Assembly: GCA_021801025.1 (NCBI GenBank)
Contig: JAJYYK010000001.1
Span: 62,001 to 126,000, forward strand
Direction of reading: 5' to 3'
From: Pseudomonadota bacterium
GTDB lineage: Bacteria; Pseudomonadota; Gammaproteobacteria; Burkholderiales; Sulfuriferulaceae
Length of the DNA: 64,000 nucleotides
The position numbers and the translations under genes were made by a program. Under the pieces are notes generated by a model. That model was not told the DNA's origin and searched no databases. It worked only from the letters and a program-made list of their open reading frames with translations. How positions within the stretch are numbered: position 1 is the stretch's first letter; each line of letters starts with the position of its first letter. Below are positions 39,064-52,335 of this stretch, in pieces.

Positions 39064-40948
39064 TCACCACCCGTGCTACACCATGCCGTTTAAAATACAC
39101 CAGCAACACCGATACCGCTGCCGGCGTCACCCCTGAAATCCGCATGGCCTGGCCCAAGGTTTCCGGTTGTTGTTGATTGAGTTTTTGGCACACCTCGACA
39201 GACAACCCGGTGACCTGGCTGTAATCCATGTCTTGTGGTAAAACCATCGTTTCCTGTGCTTGCGCGCGGGCAATATCACCCTGCTGCCGAGTGATATACC
39301 CCTGGTATTTTGCTTCTATTTCAATTTGTTCCACCACTGATTCATCTGGCTCCGCCTCCCCCGCCTGTGGCAACATCATCAAATTTTTATAGCGCACATC
39401 CGGCCGACGCAATAGCTCATACAAATTATACTCATGTTCAATTTCTTTGCCCAAGGCTTGTATGATCTCTGTTTGGCTGGTGGTTTCCGGGCGCAGCCAC
39501 ACCTGTTTAAGGCGTTCACTTTCGGCTGCAATTTTATCCCGCTTGCGATTAAACGCCTCCCAGCGCGCATCATCGACCAATCCCAAGTGACGTCCCGTTT
39601 CCGTAAGTCGCATATCGGCATTGTCTTCGCGCAAAGACAAGCGGTATTCCGCTCGACTGGTGAACATGCGGTATGGTTCACTTACACCCAAGGTCGTCAA
39701 ATCATCCACCATCACACCCAGATATGCCAAATCGCGCCCTGGCACCCAAGCGTCTTTGCCTTGCGCAGCCAACCCGGCATTTAACCCCGCCAGCAGGCCC
39801 TGCGCAGCAGCCTCTTCGTAGCCAGTCGTGCCATTAATTTGTCCTGCAAAATACAAGCCCGTTAAAGCCCGCGTTTCCAGACTCCGTTTTAACCCCCTTG
39901 GGTCAAAATAATCATATTCAATCGCGTAACCGGGTCGCATGAGGTTGGCATTTTCCAAACCCTTAATTGAACGTACCAAACGCCACTGAATATCAAAAGG
40001 CAAACTGGTAGATATGCCATTCGGATACACCTCTTGCGTGGTCAGCCCTTCGGGCTCAATAAAAATCTGGTGCGATGTTTTGTCTGCAAAACGCACAATT
40101 TTATCTTCGATTGACGGACAATACCGTGGGCCTACCCCATCGATTACCCCAGTATATAAAGGCGAACGGTCCAGCCCGCCGCGAATAATGTCATGCGTCA
40201 CTTCTGACGTATGCGTAATCCAGCACGGCAATTGTTGCGGGTGTTGTTCCCGACGCCCCATAAACGAAAACACAGGCTGAGGTTCGTCGCCCGGTTGCCG
40301 TTGCATGACGGAGTAATCAATCGTGCGCCCATCAATGCGGGGTGGCGTGCCGGTTTTTAATCGTCCTGCGGGCAAACTCAATTCGCGCAACCTCATCGCC
40401 AGCGCCCCGGAGGAAGGTTCCCCTGCCCGCCCACCGGCGTGATGGGACAGGCCCACATGGATCAAACCGGCCAGAAAGGTGCCGGCGGTCAGAACCACCT
40501 GTTGCGCATAAAATACCAACCCCAGTTGCGTCTTGACGCCGGTCACCCGATCACCCTGCACCAGGATATCTTCCACCGATTGTTGGAACAAGCGTAAATT
40601 AGGCTGCCGCTCCAAACGGGTACGAATAGCCTGTCGGTACAACACCCGGTCGGCTTGCGCTCTTGTAGCCCGTACAGCCGCCCCTTTGGATTGATTCAGT
40701 ATCCTGAACTGTATCCCCGCCTCATCGGTCGCGGAGGCCATTGCGCCGCCCAACGCATCAATTTCCCGTACCAAATGCCCTTTGCCAATACCCCCTATAG
40801 AAGGATTGCAAGACATTTGGCCCAAGGTTTCAATGTTTTGTGTGAGCAGCAAAGTATTCGCCCCCATACGTGCCGCAGCCAGCGCGGCCTCGGTTCCCGC
40901 ATGGCCACCGCCCACCACAATCACATCAAATTTTTCACTAAATTCCAT
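39050..40948 (-). CDS. mnmG: tRNA uridine 5-carboxymethylaminomethyl modification enzyme MnmG
   Basis: MnmG (GidA) is the FAD-binding partner of MnmE in modifying wobble uridine 34. The 632-residue protein shows [19 protein letters not shown], then [35 protein letters not shown], and [17 protein letters not shown], plus the C-terminal helical MnmE-binding part. I use the ATG at 40948; a TTG 15 bases upstream is in frame but the AGGG spacing favours the ATG. Its partner gene mnmE is at 42808-44148. Confidence 0.96.
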   Translation of the reverse strand: MEFSEKFDVIVVGGGHAGTEAALAAARMGANTLLLTQNIETLGQMSCNPSIGGIGKGHLVREIDALGGAMASATDEAGIQFRILNQSKGAAVRATRAQADRVLYRQAIRTRLERQPNLRLFQQSVEDILVQGDRVTGVKTQLGLVFYAQQVVLTAGTFLAGLIHVGLSHHAGGRAGEPSSGALAMRLRELSLPAGRLKTGTPPRIDGRTIDYSVMQRQPGDEPQPVFSFMGRREQHPQQLPCWITHTSEVTHDIIRGGLDRSPLYTGVIDGVGPRYCPSIEDKIVRFADKTSHQIFIEPEGLTTQEVYPNGISTSLPFDIQWRLVRSIKGLENANLMRPGYAIEYDYFDPRGLKRSLETRALTGLYFAGQINGTTGYEEAAAQGLLAGLNAGLAAQGKDAWVPGRDLAYLGVMVDDLTTLGVSEPYRMFTSRAEYRLSLREDNADMRLTETGRHLGLVDDARWEAFNRKRDKIAAESERLKQVWLRPETTSQTEIIQALGKEIEHEYNLYELLRRPDVRYKNLMMLPQAGEAEPDESVVEQIEIEAKYQGYITRQQGDIARAQAQETMVLPQDMDYSQVTGLSVEVCQKLNQQQPETLGQAMRISGVTPAAVSVLLVYFKRHGVARVVNERA

Positions 40949-41034
40949 CACAGCCCTATCCAAAGGGGCGAAACACCCCGAAACAATCTTTGCATTCTAA
41001 CAAACTTGTGATGATAAATCGATTTGCTGGTTTG

Positions 41035-41050
41035 TGTTTCACGTGAAACA
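41035..41050. promoter_or_regulatory. parS centromere site
   Basis: TGTTTCACGTGAAACA, a perfect 16-base match to the bacterial parS consensus. It lies about 90 bases upstream of the mnmG-rsmG-parA-parB operon, the usual position near the origin. Confidence 0.96.
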
Positions 41051-41070
41051 CCTCTTTCTTGTCATTCCAT

Positions 41071-41230
41071 TTATCCTTTTTCCTTGCTGGTTTAAAACCC
41101 CGGCCTGCCAGCCGGCAGGAGCGCCGAACGCCGCCCTGAAGGGTGAGGTTTAAAGGCGCGGTCAGGAAGAGGATGCACACCCCTCCCTGACTAAATATCC
41201 ACCGGCCTGAAGGCCGGTAGCCTCATTGCT
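41071..41230 (+). repeat. Dispersed palindromic repeat, copy 1 (expanded)
   Basis: The left part (41071-41101, TTATCCTTTTTCCTTGCTGG then TTTAAAACCCC) is identical over 31 bases to the copy at 55894-55949. The right part (CCGGCCTGAAGGCCGG at 41202-41217, then CCTCATTG) matches the other end of that copy. About 100 extra bases, including GCCGGCAGG-type hairpins, separate the halves. The remaining stretch to msrAB (41231-41502) holds nothing I recognise. Confidence 0.7.
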
Positions 41231-41502
41231 GCATCACAACCATTTTTGACCCATTTGAAAAAACCTCTCTTTCACCCATGACAACCCGTGCACAGCGTAC
41301 CGCATTAGCGTAGAATTGTTCCTGCGATACTCGCCCTGGTCGCGTTACCTAAACATCCTTTTGCAAAGCGACGTCAGCAACCAACAATCGCTAACCACAT
41401 GTTTATTTAAAATAAAATGCGTTAGCACAAAAGCTTGACGGGCTATTAATCACGGTTTTGATGCAAAACAATTTCTCACTGATGACCACAACATAATTCA
41501 CC

Positions 41503-42723
41503 ATGACACACACAAACGTCGATCAAGTTTCCGACCTCCTGCCCACCGAATCAATCGTTGTGGGCATGGGATGCTTTTGGGGCGCAGAAAAACGTCTCGG
41601 CGAACAGCCCGGCGTATACAGCACCGAAGTGGGTTATGCCGGGGGGGATAGTCCCTCTCCAAATTACGAATCGGTCTTGGCAGAAGCCCATTCAGGCGAC
41701 ATCAACACCCATATTGAAGTGGTGAAAGTGGTGTTCGATCCCAAAACCACCTCCCTGGAGCGCATTCTTATTGCTTTTTGGCAAAATCACGACCCCACGC
41801 AGGGCAATCGGCAAGGCAATGATCTTGGGGCCAATTACCGTAGTGCGATACTTTACACCACAGATGCTCAACGAGAAACAGCCGAAAAAACAAAACGAAT
41901 TTATCAAAGCGCGCTGAATCAAGCGGGCTATGGGCCCATCACCACACAGATCGCGCCATTGGACCAATTTTATCCTGCAGAAACATATCACCAACATTAT
42001 TTGCAAAAACACCCATTTGGATATTGCGGTACAGGCGGCACGGGTATTGCATATCCCGCCATCACCACGGGCGCAACCACCGCAGTCTCGCCACTGGACG
42101 CCCTCAGCCTATCAGACACGCAACTTGTTGTTTTCAAATCTGATAACTGTCAGCTTTGCAAACAATTTGAACATGATATTCTGAGCCAATGGCGCGCCAG
42201 CATACCCATTGCCAGCACCTCCTCACTTCAGATGCCCACAGGCTGGCATCTGAGCGGTGTTTTGACGGTAACGCCTACGATCATCTTGTTTAAAAAAGGA
42301 AAAGAGATTGGTCGATATACTGGGTACACAGGAAACCCCCAAGCTTTTTGGGCATGGCTGGGGCAATATATACTTGATCCAGACCAGCAACTCATCGCGT
42401 TTAAAGCCGGGACAGAACGTCCTTACACCGGGTCTTTACTTGAGAACCACAGCGCAGGCACCTATGTGGACCCCATTAGTGGCGCGGATCTGTTCCGCAG
42501 CGATGCTAAATTTGAAAGCCACAGCGGCTGGCCCAGCTTTTTTTCCCCCGTCCCGGGTGCAATCACCCTTCATGAAGATGGCAGCCTGGGCATGCACCGT
42601 GTAGAGGTACTCAGCGCCAGCTCTGGCATTCATCTTGGTCATGTGTTTGATGATGGGCCGCCTCCAACGGGGAAACGGTTCTGTATTAACAGTGCCGTCC
42701 TGCGTTTTGTGCCAGATCAATGA
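41503..42723 (+). CDS. msrAB: Fused methionine sulfoxide reductase MsrA-thioredoxin-MsrB
   Basis: A 406-residue three-domain protein. Residues ~15-185 are MsrA with the catalytic GCFWG (Cys24), reducing methionine-S-sulfoxide. Residues ~200-290 are a thioredoxin-like domain with CQLC (Cys216, Cys219) and a cis-proline VTPT. Residues ~295-406 are MsrB, with GTERPYTG, HSGWPSF, HLGHVFDDGP and the catalytic RFCINSAVLRF (Cys394), reducing the R form. MsrB lacks the CXXC zinc pairs. In Neisseria PilB the thioredoxin comes first; here it lies between the two reductases, where it could recycle both. No signal peptide is visible, so it should be cytoplasmic. Confidence 0.93.
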   Translation: MTHTNVDQVSDLLPTESIVVGMGCFWGAEKRLGEQPGVYSTEVGYAGGDSPSPNYESVLAEAHSGDINTHIEVVKVVFDPKTTSLERILIAFWQNHDPTQGNRQGNDLGANYRSAILYTTDAQRETAEKTKRIYQSALNQAGYGPITTQIAPLDQFYPAETYHQHYLQKHPFGYCGTGGTGIAYPAITTGATTAVSPLDALSLSDTQLVVFKSDNCQLCKQFEHDILSQWRASIPIASTSSLQMPTGWHLSGVLTVTPTIILFKKGKEIGRYTGYTGNPQAFWAWLGQYILDPDQQLIAFKAGTERPYTGSLLENHSAGTYVDPISGADLFRSDAKFESHSGWPSFFSPVPGAITLHEDGSLGMHRVEVLSASSGIHLGHVFDDGPPPTGKRFCINSAVLRFVPDQ

Positions 42724-42807
42724 GACTCACCAAACTTAACTTGAGTTAATACAGTATCAAAAGACCAAAAAATGTTAGCGACGCCGTGTTTTAAGCACAA
42801 CCGACGA

Positions 42808-44148
42808 TTACTTCCCAATACAAAATTCGGAGAAAATAACGCCCAGAAGACTGTCGGCATCAACCGGCCCGGTGATATCACCCAAAACCTGTTGCGCGCA
42901 GCGAAGTTCTTCCGCCATCAATTCCAGCGCCTGTTCTTGTTGCTGCGCAGCAGTAATGTGAACAATCGCCTGACGCAACGCCTGCAGGTGGCGCTCTCTC
43001 GCCATGAAAACACCATTTGATTGATTGTGCCACCCCGCCACAGACAAGATATGCTCACTCAACGCAGTTAATCCTGCGCCTGATTTGGTAGAAATGTAAT
43101 GATGGTTTGTTTCCGTTTTCACTGGCATATCCAACAAATCAATTTTATTGTGCACGACCAGGGTAGTAAGTCCGACAGGGAGGCGAGAAATAATTGCCTC
43201 CTCTTTTTCTGTCACGCCGTTTTGCGCATCGACCATCAGCAATGCAAGATTGGCCTGCGTAATTGCCTGCCAAGTCCGTTCAATACCCGCCCGCTCAACA
43301 ATGTCCAGCGTTTCTTGCAATCCTGCCGTATCGATAACATGCACCGGAACACCTCGCAACAACACGGTTTCACGAATCAGGTCGCGCGTTGTACCGGCGA
43401 TGTCTGTCACGATCGCACGTTCTTCACCAGCCAACCGATTGAGCAGACTGGATTTCCCGACGTTGGGTTGCCCAATCAACACCAAATGAATGCCTTCCCG
43501 CAACAAACTGCCTCGTTGCGCTGCACGGTCTATCGCATGGAGCTGCGCCACCAACTGGGTCAACTTGCCTGCAATCCGTTCAGATTGCATAAATTCCAGC
43601 GCTTCATCAGAAAAATCAAGTAGCGTTTCTATTTGTGCGCGTAGCGAGGTGAGCGTAGCAACCAGATCATGAATTTTTTGAGAGAAGTCGCCACGCAAGG
43701 AACGCGCAGCGCAACGTGCGGCTTCAATAGAGCTGGCGTCAATTAAATCCGCCACACTTTCTGCCTGCGCTAAATCCAGCTTATCGTTAAGAAACGCACG
43801 CTGGGTGAATTCGCCCGGTTGTGCCAATCGGGCGCCAAGCTGCAAACAGCGCCGCAACACCGCGTTGACCACCACGGGTCCGCCATGGCCCTGGAATTCC
43901 AGCACATCCTGGCCGGTATATGAATGGGGGGCGGCAAAAAACAACGCCAACCCTTGATCGATCAGCTGGCTGTCCTCATCGTAAACTGAACACAACTGCG
44001 CCTGTCTGGGCTTTAAGTCCACACCCAACAACTGTTGGGTGAATAGACTCAAATTACGCCCGGAAACCCTGACAATCCCTATTCCACCCCGACCGGCTGC
44101 CGTAGCGACGGCGGCGATGGTGTCCGCATCAATGAGCGGCTGATCCAA
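42808..44148 (-). CDS. mnmE: tRNA modification GTPase MnmE
   Basis: MnmE (TrmE) works with MnmG on wobble uridine modification. The 446-residue protein has the folate-binding N-terminal domain (AGRGGIGIVRVSG), the inserted GTPase domain with GQPNVGKSSLLN, DIAGTTRD and DTAGL, and the invariant C-terminal CIGK ending. The start is a TTG that overlaps the end of yidC by 20 bases; no ATG or GTG fits the family start. Confidence 0.95.
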   Translation of the reverse strand: MDQPLIDADTIAAVATAAGRGGIGIVRVSGRNLSLFTQQLLGVDLKPRQAQLCSVYDEDSQLIDQGLALFFAAPHSYTGQDVLEFQGHGGPVVVNAVLRRCLQLGARLAQPGEFTQRAFLNDKLDLAQAESVADLIDASSIEAARCAARSLRGDFSQKIHDLVATLTSLRAQIETLLDFSDEALEFMQSERIAGKLTQLVAQLHAIDRAAQRGSLLREGIHLVLIGQPNVGKSSLLNRLAGEERAIVTDIAGTTRDLIRETVLLRGVPVHVIDTAGLQETLDIVERAGIERTWQAITQANLALLMVDAQNGVTEKEEAIISRLPVGLTTLVVHNKIDLLDMPVKTETNHHYISTKSGAGLTALSEHILSVAGWHNQSNGVFMARERHLQALRQAIVHITAAQQQEQALELMAEELRCAQQVLGDITGPVDADSLLGVIFSEFCIGK

Positions 44149-45754
44149 TTTTCTCAGCTTCCACCTTACGTGTAATCACCCATTGTTGCGTCATGGAAAA
44201 CAGGTTATTCACAACCCAGTACAAAACCAGTCCGGAGGGAAAGAACATAAAGAAGAAAGTAAACGCGATAGGCATCACCATCATCACTTTCGCCTGCATC
44301 GGATCGGGTGGCGCAGGATTAAGACGCGTTTGCAACAGCATTGTGATGCCCATAAGAATAGGCAACACAAAGAAAGGATCTGGTGCTGATAAATCATGAA
44401 TCCAACCGATAAAGGGGGCTTGGCGCATTTCTACACTACCCACCAACGTCCAATATAACGCAATAAATACAGGTATTTGCACCACTGTTGGCAAGCATCC
44501 CCCTAAAGGATTCACTTTTTCTGTTTTATACAACTCCATCATTGCGAGGTGATGCTTTTCTTTGTCATCGCCATGCAGTTCTTTTAATTGCTTCAGTTTT
44601 GGTGACAACCCACGCATTTGTGCCATTGAACGATAACTTTTGGCGGAAAGCGGGAAAAACATTAGTTTAATCAATATTGTTAACACAACAATTGACCAAC
44701 CCCAATTCCCCACTACACCATGAATTTTCTGCAACAACCAAAAAATCGGCACCGCAATCGGTGTTAACCAGCCGTAATCCACAACGTAATCCAGTCCTGG
44801 TGCCAGGGCTGTCAGCACATTTTGAATTTGTGGTCCGGCGTACATGGGTACGGTAAATTGTTCATGACTATGTGGCGCCAAAGCGGCTTCTGGCACAATC
44901 ACACCATCTTTGTACAAACCGTTACCCAAGGCGTTGACGTAAAACTCTCGTCGTAAGCCATCCTCCGGTAGCCAGACGGATACGAAATGATGCTGAACCA
45001 TTGCCACCCAACCATTATTGGCATATTTTGGATAGTCCTGCTCTCCCTTATCCAGCTTTTTAAAATCAAGCTTGGTAAATTTATTGGCTTGCGTATACAA
45101 AGCTGGGCCCGTATAGGTATGTACCACGCGAGACTCACCCGGTGGTTGCTTGTTGTCACGAACAAACTGAAAATAGGCGTTTACGGGTTCGGTCAGCGTA
45201 CCAGTATTATTCAGTTTCCATGTGACATCCACGCGATAGCTGTTACGGTGGAAAATATAATCTTTTTCGACTTGCAAGCCGGTAGTGGGATCACTCCAGA
45301 ACAAAGGCACGGTCAAAGTATCTTGTCCCGGTTGCAGTGTGTATTGTGTTGCCGCCAACCGAAACACCGATTTATGTGTCGGTAGTGCATCGCCAATCAA
45401 GCCTGACTGCGCGACAAACAAATGTCCGGCGTCTTGCTCAAACAATTGCAAAGGTTGATCTGGGGCGCCTGTTTCGTGATATTTAGTCAAAATCAAGCTA
45501 CGCAAATCTCCGCCATTGGCATCAATTTTAGCAGTTAGAACATCTGTACGTACGGTGGTTTGTTGACCAACCGGGAAAGTAATTGTTGAAAGATTATTAT
45601 CTGTTAAACCTGACGATGTTGGAGCAGAAGTCGTGCTGTTTGCCGACACAGATTGCGTGACCGCAACAGGATTGTGTGCCTTTTCCCATGATTGCCACAA
45701 CATCACGGAAGAAAAAGAAAAGACTATGAGCAATAAAAGCCGTTGAACATCCAT
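44129..45754 (-). CDS. yidC: Membrane protein insertase YidC
   Basis: YidC inserts and folds inner-membrane proteins, alone or with SecYEG. The 541-residue protein has an N-terminal anchor (LLLLIVFSFSSVMLWQSW), a large periplasmic beta-domain (to about residue 330), and the C-terminal five-helix core with NWGWSIVVLTILIKLMFFPL, LNPLGGCLPTVVQIPVFIALYW and GLVLYWVVNNLFSMTQQW. Length is typical for the gram-negative form. Part of rpmH-rnpA-yidD-yidC-mnmE. Confidence 0.97.
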   Translation of the reverse strand: MDVQRLLLLIVFSFSSVMLWQSWEKAHNPVAVTQSVSANSTTSAPTSSGLTDNNLSTITFPVGQQTTVRTDVLTAKIDANGGDLRSLILTKYHETGAPDQPLQLFEQDAGHLFVAQSGLIGDALPTHKSVFRLAATQYTLQPGQDTLTVPLFWSDPTTGLQVEKDYIFHRNSYRVDVTWKLNNTGTLTEPVNAYFQFVRDNKQPPGESRVVHTYTGPALYTQANKFTKLDFKKLDKGEQDYPKYANNGWVAMVQHHFVSVWLPEDGLRREFYVNALGNGLYKDGVIVPEAALAPHSHEQFTVPMYAGPQIQNVLTALAPGLDYVVDYGWLTPIAVPIFWLLQKIHGVVGNWGWSIVVLTILIKLMFFPLSAKSYRSMAQMRGLSPKLKQLKELHGDDKEKHHLAMMELYKTEKVNPLGGCLPTVVQIPVFIALYWTLVGSVEMRQAPFIGWIHDLSAPDPFFVLPILMGITMLLQTRLNPAPPDPMQAKVMMVMPIAFTFFFMFFPSGLVLYWVVNNLFSMTQQWVITRKVEAEKIGSAAH

Positions 45755-45782
45755 ATCAAAACCACCACGTATCTAAATCTAT

Positions 45783-45992
45783 CTAAGGAACCGGATCATA
45801 TCCGCCCGGTTGGTGCGGATGACAACGTAGTACACGGCGCAGGCTTAACCACGATCCGTAAATACTACCATGCTTCTTCAAAGCCTCGACTGCGTAATGA
45901 GAACAACTTGGGGTAAAACGGCACCTGGCACCCAGAAAAGGACTCAGCGTATATTGGTATATTTTGATTAAAAAAATAATTAGTTGGGACAT
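45783..45992 (-). CDS. yidD: Membrane protein insertion efficiency factor YidD
   Basis: A 69-residue protein with the family core [22 protein letters not shown] and the C-terminal [14 protein letters not shown]. YidD assists YidC-dependent insertion. It sits between rnpA (15-base gap) and yidC (28-base gap), its usual position. Confidence 0.95.
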   Translation of the reverse strand: MSQLIIFLIKIYQYTLSPFLGARCRFTPSCSHYAVEALKKHGSIYGSWLSLRRVLRCHPHQPGGYDPVP

Positions 45993-46007
45993 TTTCTTAA
46001 AATGTTT

Positions 46008-46379
46008 TTATCGTGACGAATCATTGTCGCGACATCTGCCTGCCCGCTTAAACAAATGAAGCAACTCTCCACGTAGCGGTACAACATCAGCAGGAAGAAT
46101 GACCCGATTGATCCTCACGACATAATCCATCACAGGAACAAGATGTTGATTCAATCTAAAAAATTCCCTGATTTGCCTTTTAGCAAAATTTCTGGTCACC
46201 GCTGTCCGTAATTGCTTTTTCCCTGCCACCACACCCAACCGGGCATGATCATGACTGCATGGTCGCGCGCAAATCTGCAGGTAAGCACCACGAGCACAAC
46301 AATGCAAGCTCAGTACATTAGCGAACTGTTTAGCGTTTAATAAACGTTGTGTACGTAGAAATTTTGCTGTCGCAGGCAT
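46008..46379 (-). CDS. rnpA: Ribonuclease P protein component
   Basis: The protein subunit of RNase P, which matures tRNA 5' ends. The 123-residue basic protein shows RLLNAKQFANVL at the N-terminus and the RNR-type motif region VTRNFAKRQIREFFR (where most members read RNRIKR), and ends in a basic tail. It lies downstream of rpmH as usual. Confidence 0.92.
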   Translation of the reverse strand: MPATAKFLRTQRLLNAKQFANVLSLHCCARGAYLQICARPCSHDHARLGVVAGKKQLRTAVTRNFAKRQIREFFRLNQHLVPVMDYVVRINRVILPADVVPLRGELLHLFKRAGRCRDNDSSR

Positions 46380-46469
46380 CTATTGCAGTGAAAAAAACAT
46401 CCAATTTCTTGTCCTTGGTGCATTTGTGTTTTTGCTGACAAACCACTCAAACACACCGCAGCAAGAAAA

Positions 46470-46619
46470 TTATGAACGTGATTCACCCACGGACAAGCGA
46501 ACACGACCTTTCGCGCGCCGCGCAGCAATCACAGCTCGTCCGCCTTTGGTGCGCATACGAACCAGAAAGCCATGGGTACGTTTGCGACGAATAACAGAAG
46601 GTTGATAAGTACGTTTCAT
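46470..46619 (-). CDS. rpmH: 50S ribosomal protein L34
   Basis: A 49-residue basic protein starting [20 protein letters not shown] and continuing [19 protein letters not shown], unmistakably L34. It is three to five residues longer than the usual 44-46, ending LSVGESRS. First gene of the rpmH-rnpA-yidD-yidC-mnmE cluster, divergent from dnaA. Confidence 0.96.
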   Translation of the reverse strand: MKRTYQPSVIRRKRTHGFLVRMRTKGGRAVIAARRAKGRVRLSVGESRS

Positions 46620-47114
46620 GATCAGTCCTACTAAAAACCGCCAATTTTATCACAAAGACAACGTTGCACCTCAATCATTTATTAAAATATATATCTCACA
46701 TTACTTGGTTTTTTTAAGTAAAACGCCGTAAAATTGAAAAACAAGTTGCGATAATGACAATACAAGATGCATAAAACGTTTGGCTTTACGTCAGTATAAT
46801 TTACATAATTATCGCGCAGTATATTGTTTTATGAAGGTTTTTTATAAAAAATCGGCTAATTTAAGTTACGTCGGTCCGAATAAAAAACTTACAATATCAA
46901 ATGTATTGGGCGAAAAACGTTAATTTATATGATATCTCAAACACATACGCCCTTTCAAAAGAATGCCTCTTCACCCCTTTCATTAAACTCGTACGAAAAT
47001 GGGTAATAATAATGAAAATAAAAAACTTAAGACAATATTACGCCAAGCATACCTTAAACGTTACCTTGATCTATTTCGATGTATCCAGCACCCACAGCGT
47101 GAAATTAATTTAAC
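46620..47114. other. AT-rich divergent region between rpmH and dnaA
   Basis: About 495 bases, strongly AT-rich, holding the promoters of rpmH and dnaA. I see no DnaA box matching TTATCCACA with one or no mismatch here, unlike the dnaA-dnaN gap. A short frame at 46901-47113 has no family resemblance and is probably chance. No clean promoter consensus can be singled out. Confidence 0.55.
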
Positions 47115-48467
47115 ATGAATAATGAATTCTGGCCAAATGCGCTAATTAAACTTGCCCATGAAATGCCCGCTCAACAATTTAACACCTGGATCCGTCCATT
47201 AACCCCGCACTTTACTGAAGATCAGTTTTTATTGCTTGCGCCCAATCGTTTTGTCATGGACTGGGTTAAATCCAAATTTCTTCCTCGTATACAAGATTTA
47301 GCCAATGATTTTTTTAGCACCAACACCCCGATCGGTCTTCAAATCAATACCCAGGAACAACTGCTTGAACCCGCAAAAACAAACCACATCAGTAACCAAA
47401 AAGCCATAAACAGTAAAACCGAAGTCAATCCTCTTAAACCTTCCAAAACACATCGACTCAATCCTGATTTCACCTTTGATACCCTCGTTATTGGCAAAGC
47501 CAACCAATTAGCCCGGGCAGCAGCTTATTCAGTTGCTGAAAACCCTGGTAAAGCTTACAACCCATTATTTATCTATGGCGGCGTAGGATTAGGCAAAACG
47601 CACTTAATTCACGCGATTGGTAATCATATACATACCCTGACGCCTGATGCCCGAATCAGCTATATCCATGCCGAAAATTATGTGACTGACGTAGTCAGGG
47701 CTTATCAACAAAAAACATTTGATGAGTTTAAACGTCATTATCACTCGCTCGATGTATTGCTTATTGATGATATTCAGTTTTTTGGTGGGAAAAGCCGCAC
47801 TCAGGAAGAGTTTTTTTATGCCTTTAACGCATTGATTGAAGCACAGAAACAACTAATTATTACCTGCGACACCTATCCAAAAGAAATTGCCGATATGGAG
47901 GACAGGCTTAAATCACGCTTCAGTTGGGGCCTAACCGTTTCGATAGAACCTCCGGAACTTGAAATGCGTGTTGCCATATTGTTAAAAAAAGCAAGTCATG
48001 ACAATATCAACCTGGATGAAAATACTGCTTTTTTTATTGCTAAACAAGTACGTTCAAATGTACGTGAACTGGAAGGCGCTTTAAAAAGAGTGGTGGCGTT
48101 TTCTCGTTTCTCAGGGAAACCAATCACCATAGAAAGTGCAAAAGAATCTTTAAAAGACTTACTGGCCGTACAAAGCAGACAGGTTTCCATAGAAAACATA
48201 CAAAAAACCGTCTGTGATTATTACAAAATAAAATTACTTGATTTGTATTCAAAGAAACGTACCCGTAATTTAGTCAGACCACGTCAAATGGCAATGTCTT
48301 TAGCAAAAGAACTGACAAATTTAAGTCTCCCGGAAATCGGTGCTGCATTTGGTGGAAGGGATCATACAACCGTATTACATGCCTGTAAAAAGGTGTGCGA
48401 TTTAAAACAGGAAGACACCGTATTTAATCGTGATTATCTGGTTTTATTACAAGTATTAACAGGTTAA
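47115..48467 (+). CDS. dnaA: Chromosomal replication initiator DnaA
   Basis: DnaA binds DnaA boxes at oriC and melts the origin. The 450-residue protein has domain I ([25 protein letters not shown]), a short linker domain II (~90-110), the AAA+ domain with Walker A ([10 protein letters not shown]) and Walker B (LLIDDIQFF), and domain IV with the signature [20 protein letters not shown]. Its start lacks a strong Shine-Dalgarno. oriC follows directly. Confidence 0.98.
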   Translation: MNNEFWPNALIKLAHEMPAQQFNTWIRPLTPHFTEDQFLLLAPNRFVMDWVKSKFLPRIQDLANDFFSTNTPIGLQINTQEQLLEPAKTNHISNQKAINSKTEVNPLKPSKTHRLNPDFTFDTLVIGKANQLARAAAYSVAENPGKAYNPLFIYGGVGLGKTHLIHAIGNHIHTLTPDARISYIHAENYVTDVVRAYQQKTFDEFKRHYHSLDVLLIDDIQFFGGKSRTQEEFFYAFNALIEAQKQLIITCDTYPKEIADMEDRLKSRFSWGLTVSIEPPELEMRVAILLKKASHDNINLDENTAFFIAKQVRSNVRELEGALKRVVAFSRFSGKPITIESAKESLKDLLAVQSRQVSIENIQKTVCDYYKIKLLDLYSKKRTRNLVRPRQMAMSLAKELTNLSLPEIGAAFGGRDHTTVLHACKKVCDLKQEDTVFNRDYLVLLQVLTG

Positions 48468-48727
48468 TATCCTTTGATAATTGTCTTGCCTTAGGTATGA
48501 TTACCAAATTAACGGGTCCCTAAATCATGTTTCAAACCCTGTGGATAACAAACGATCTCTTTGTGTTTAACTCAGGTTAGTAAAATTTTAATTAATTCGT
48601 ACACAATAGACGCACACGCCTTATGGCAGTTATCCACAAGATTAATTCAAATTAACAAATTGAATAGATGACATAAATTAGATTTACCCACATCTATAGC
48701 AATGCTTATTATTAAGGTTATATTAAT
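48468..48727. other. Chromosomal replication origin oriC
   Basis: The 260-base AT-rich gap between dnaA and dnaN contains DnaA boxes TGTGGATAA (48540-48548, inverted perfect), TTATCCACA (48630-48638, perfect) and TTACCCACA (48684-48692, one mismatch), plus an AT-rich block AAAATTTTAATTAATT near 48583 suited to unwinding. Position next to dnaA/dnaN/gyrB and parS sites supports it. Confidence 0.85.
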
Positions 48728-49834
48728 ATGTTATTATTAGAAATTAAAAGAAATAACTTCCTGCACTTAATTCAAACGATTATTGGTATTGTAGAAAAAA
48801 GACATACCCAACCCATTTTATCTAATTTATTAATCGAATTTAAAAGCAATAAACTTTATGTCTTAGCTTCAGATCAAGAAATTCAAATTCAGGTTCATTA
48901 CGCGCTGGATAAAACCTTTACTGATTTTGCAATTACTGTCGCAGCAAAAAAACTGTTTGATATTTTACGTGCGATGCCCGAGCAATCAGACATTGTTCTT
49001 GAAAGTCAGGATCATCAGTTGCAACTGAGAGCAAAAAAAACTCGTTTTCAACTACAGACCTTACCAGCGCTTGATTTTCCAGTAATTGAACCCCCTCAGG
49101 AATCACCAATAATTGTTCATATTAAACAAAAAGATTTAAGAAAATTAATTACACAAGTGCAATATGGCATGGCACAACAAGACATTCGTTATTATTTGAA
49201 TGGTATGTTTTTTGTGCTTGCTGACACCAAAATTAGCGCAGTCTCTACAGATGGACACCGCTTATGTTGGGCGCGGTTAGACACGGGTGATATGCAACCT
49301 CCACAGGAATTGATCATCCCACGTAAAACGATTGGCGAACTCGTAAAATTACTTGCTGATAACGATGCAGAGGTGGAAATAAGTATTTATGCCAGTCAAA
49401 TTAAATTTTCATTTAATGAGATACAACTTATTTCCAAATTAATTAACGGTAAATTTCCTGATTATCAACGCGTCATTCCTGCCAATCATGCCAATATTAT
49501 GTTGGTGAATCGACTTCTTTTACTTCAGGCAATTCAACGCGTAGCGATTTTATCGAATGAAAAATTTCGGGGCGCGCGTTTTGTGTTAGCTCAAAATGAA
49601 CTTAAAATTATTTGTAATAATAATGAACAAGAAGAAGCACAGGAAGAGTTGGAGGTGGATTATCATGGCGCGCCACTGGATATCGGTTTTAATGTTACAT
49701 ATATCCTTGATGCGTTGAATCAAATTGACTCGGAAACGGTGCAATGCCATTTTGGCGACGCCAACAGCAGTATGCTGATGACTATTCCATTAAACGAGGA
49801 TTATAAATACGTTATAATGCCTATGCGAATTTAA
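48728..49834 (+). CDS. dnaN: DNA polymerase III beta clamp
   Basis: The sliding clamp that holds polymerase on DNA. The 368-residue protein has the three repeated clamp domains; LNGMFFVLADTKISAVSTDGHRL and KLINGKFPDYQRVIP are conserved landmarks, and it ends in the usual YVIMPMRI (clamps end in MP-x-R-L/I). It follows oriC and precedes gyrB, the standard order. Strongly AT-rich codons, like dnaA. Confidence 0.97.
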   Translation: MLLLEIKRNNFLHLIQTIIGIVEKRHTQPILSNLLIEFKSNKLYVLASDQEIQIQVHYALDKTFTDFAITVAAKKLFDILRAMPEQSDIVLESQDHQLQLRAKKTRFQLQTLPALDFPVIEPPQESPIIVHIKQKDLRKLITQVQYGMAQQDIRYYLNGMFFVLADTKISAVSTDGHRLCWARLDTGDMQPPQELIIPRKTIGELVKLLADNDAEVEISIYASQIKFSFNEIQLISKLINGKFPDYQRVIPANHANIMLVNRLLLLQAIQRVAILSNEKFRGARFVLAQNELKIICNNNEQEEAQEELEVDYHGAPLDIGFNVTYILDALNQIDSETVQCHFGDANSSMLMTIPLNEDYKYVIMPMRI

Positions 49835-49896
49835 CCAGAAACAAGTTTATTTATTATTGCATCACACAGAACAATTGATTTTTGTATAGCACGGTG

Positions 49897-52329
<2,433 letters not shown>

Positions 52330-52335
52330 AAACAC

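Noticed and set aside
46901-47113. Plus-strand frame of 70 codons just before dnaA
   Set aside because: It lies in a strongly AT-rich promoter region, has no ribosome-binding site and no recognisable similarity.
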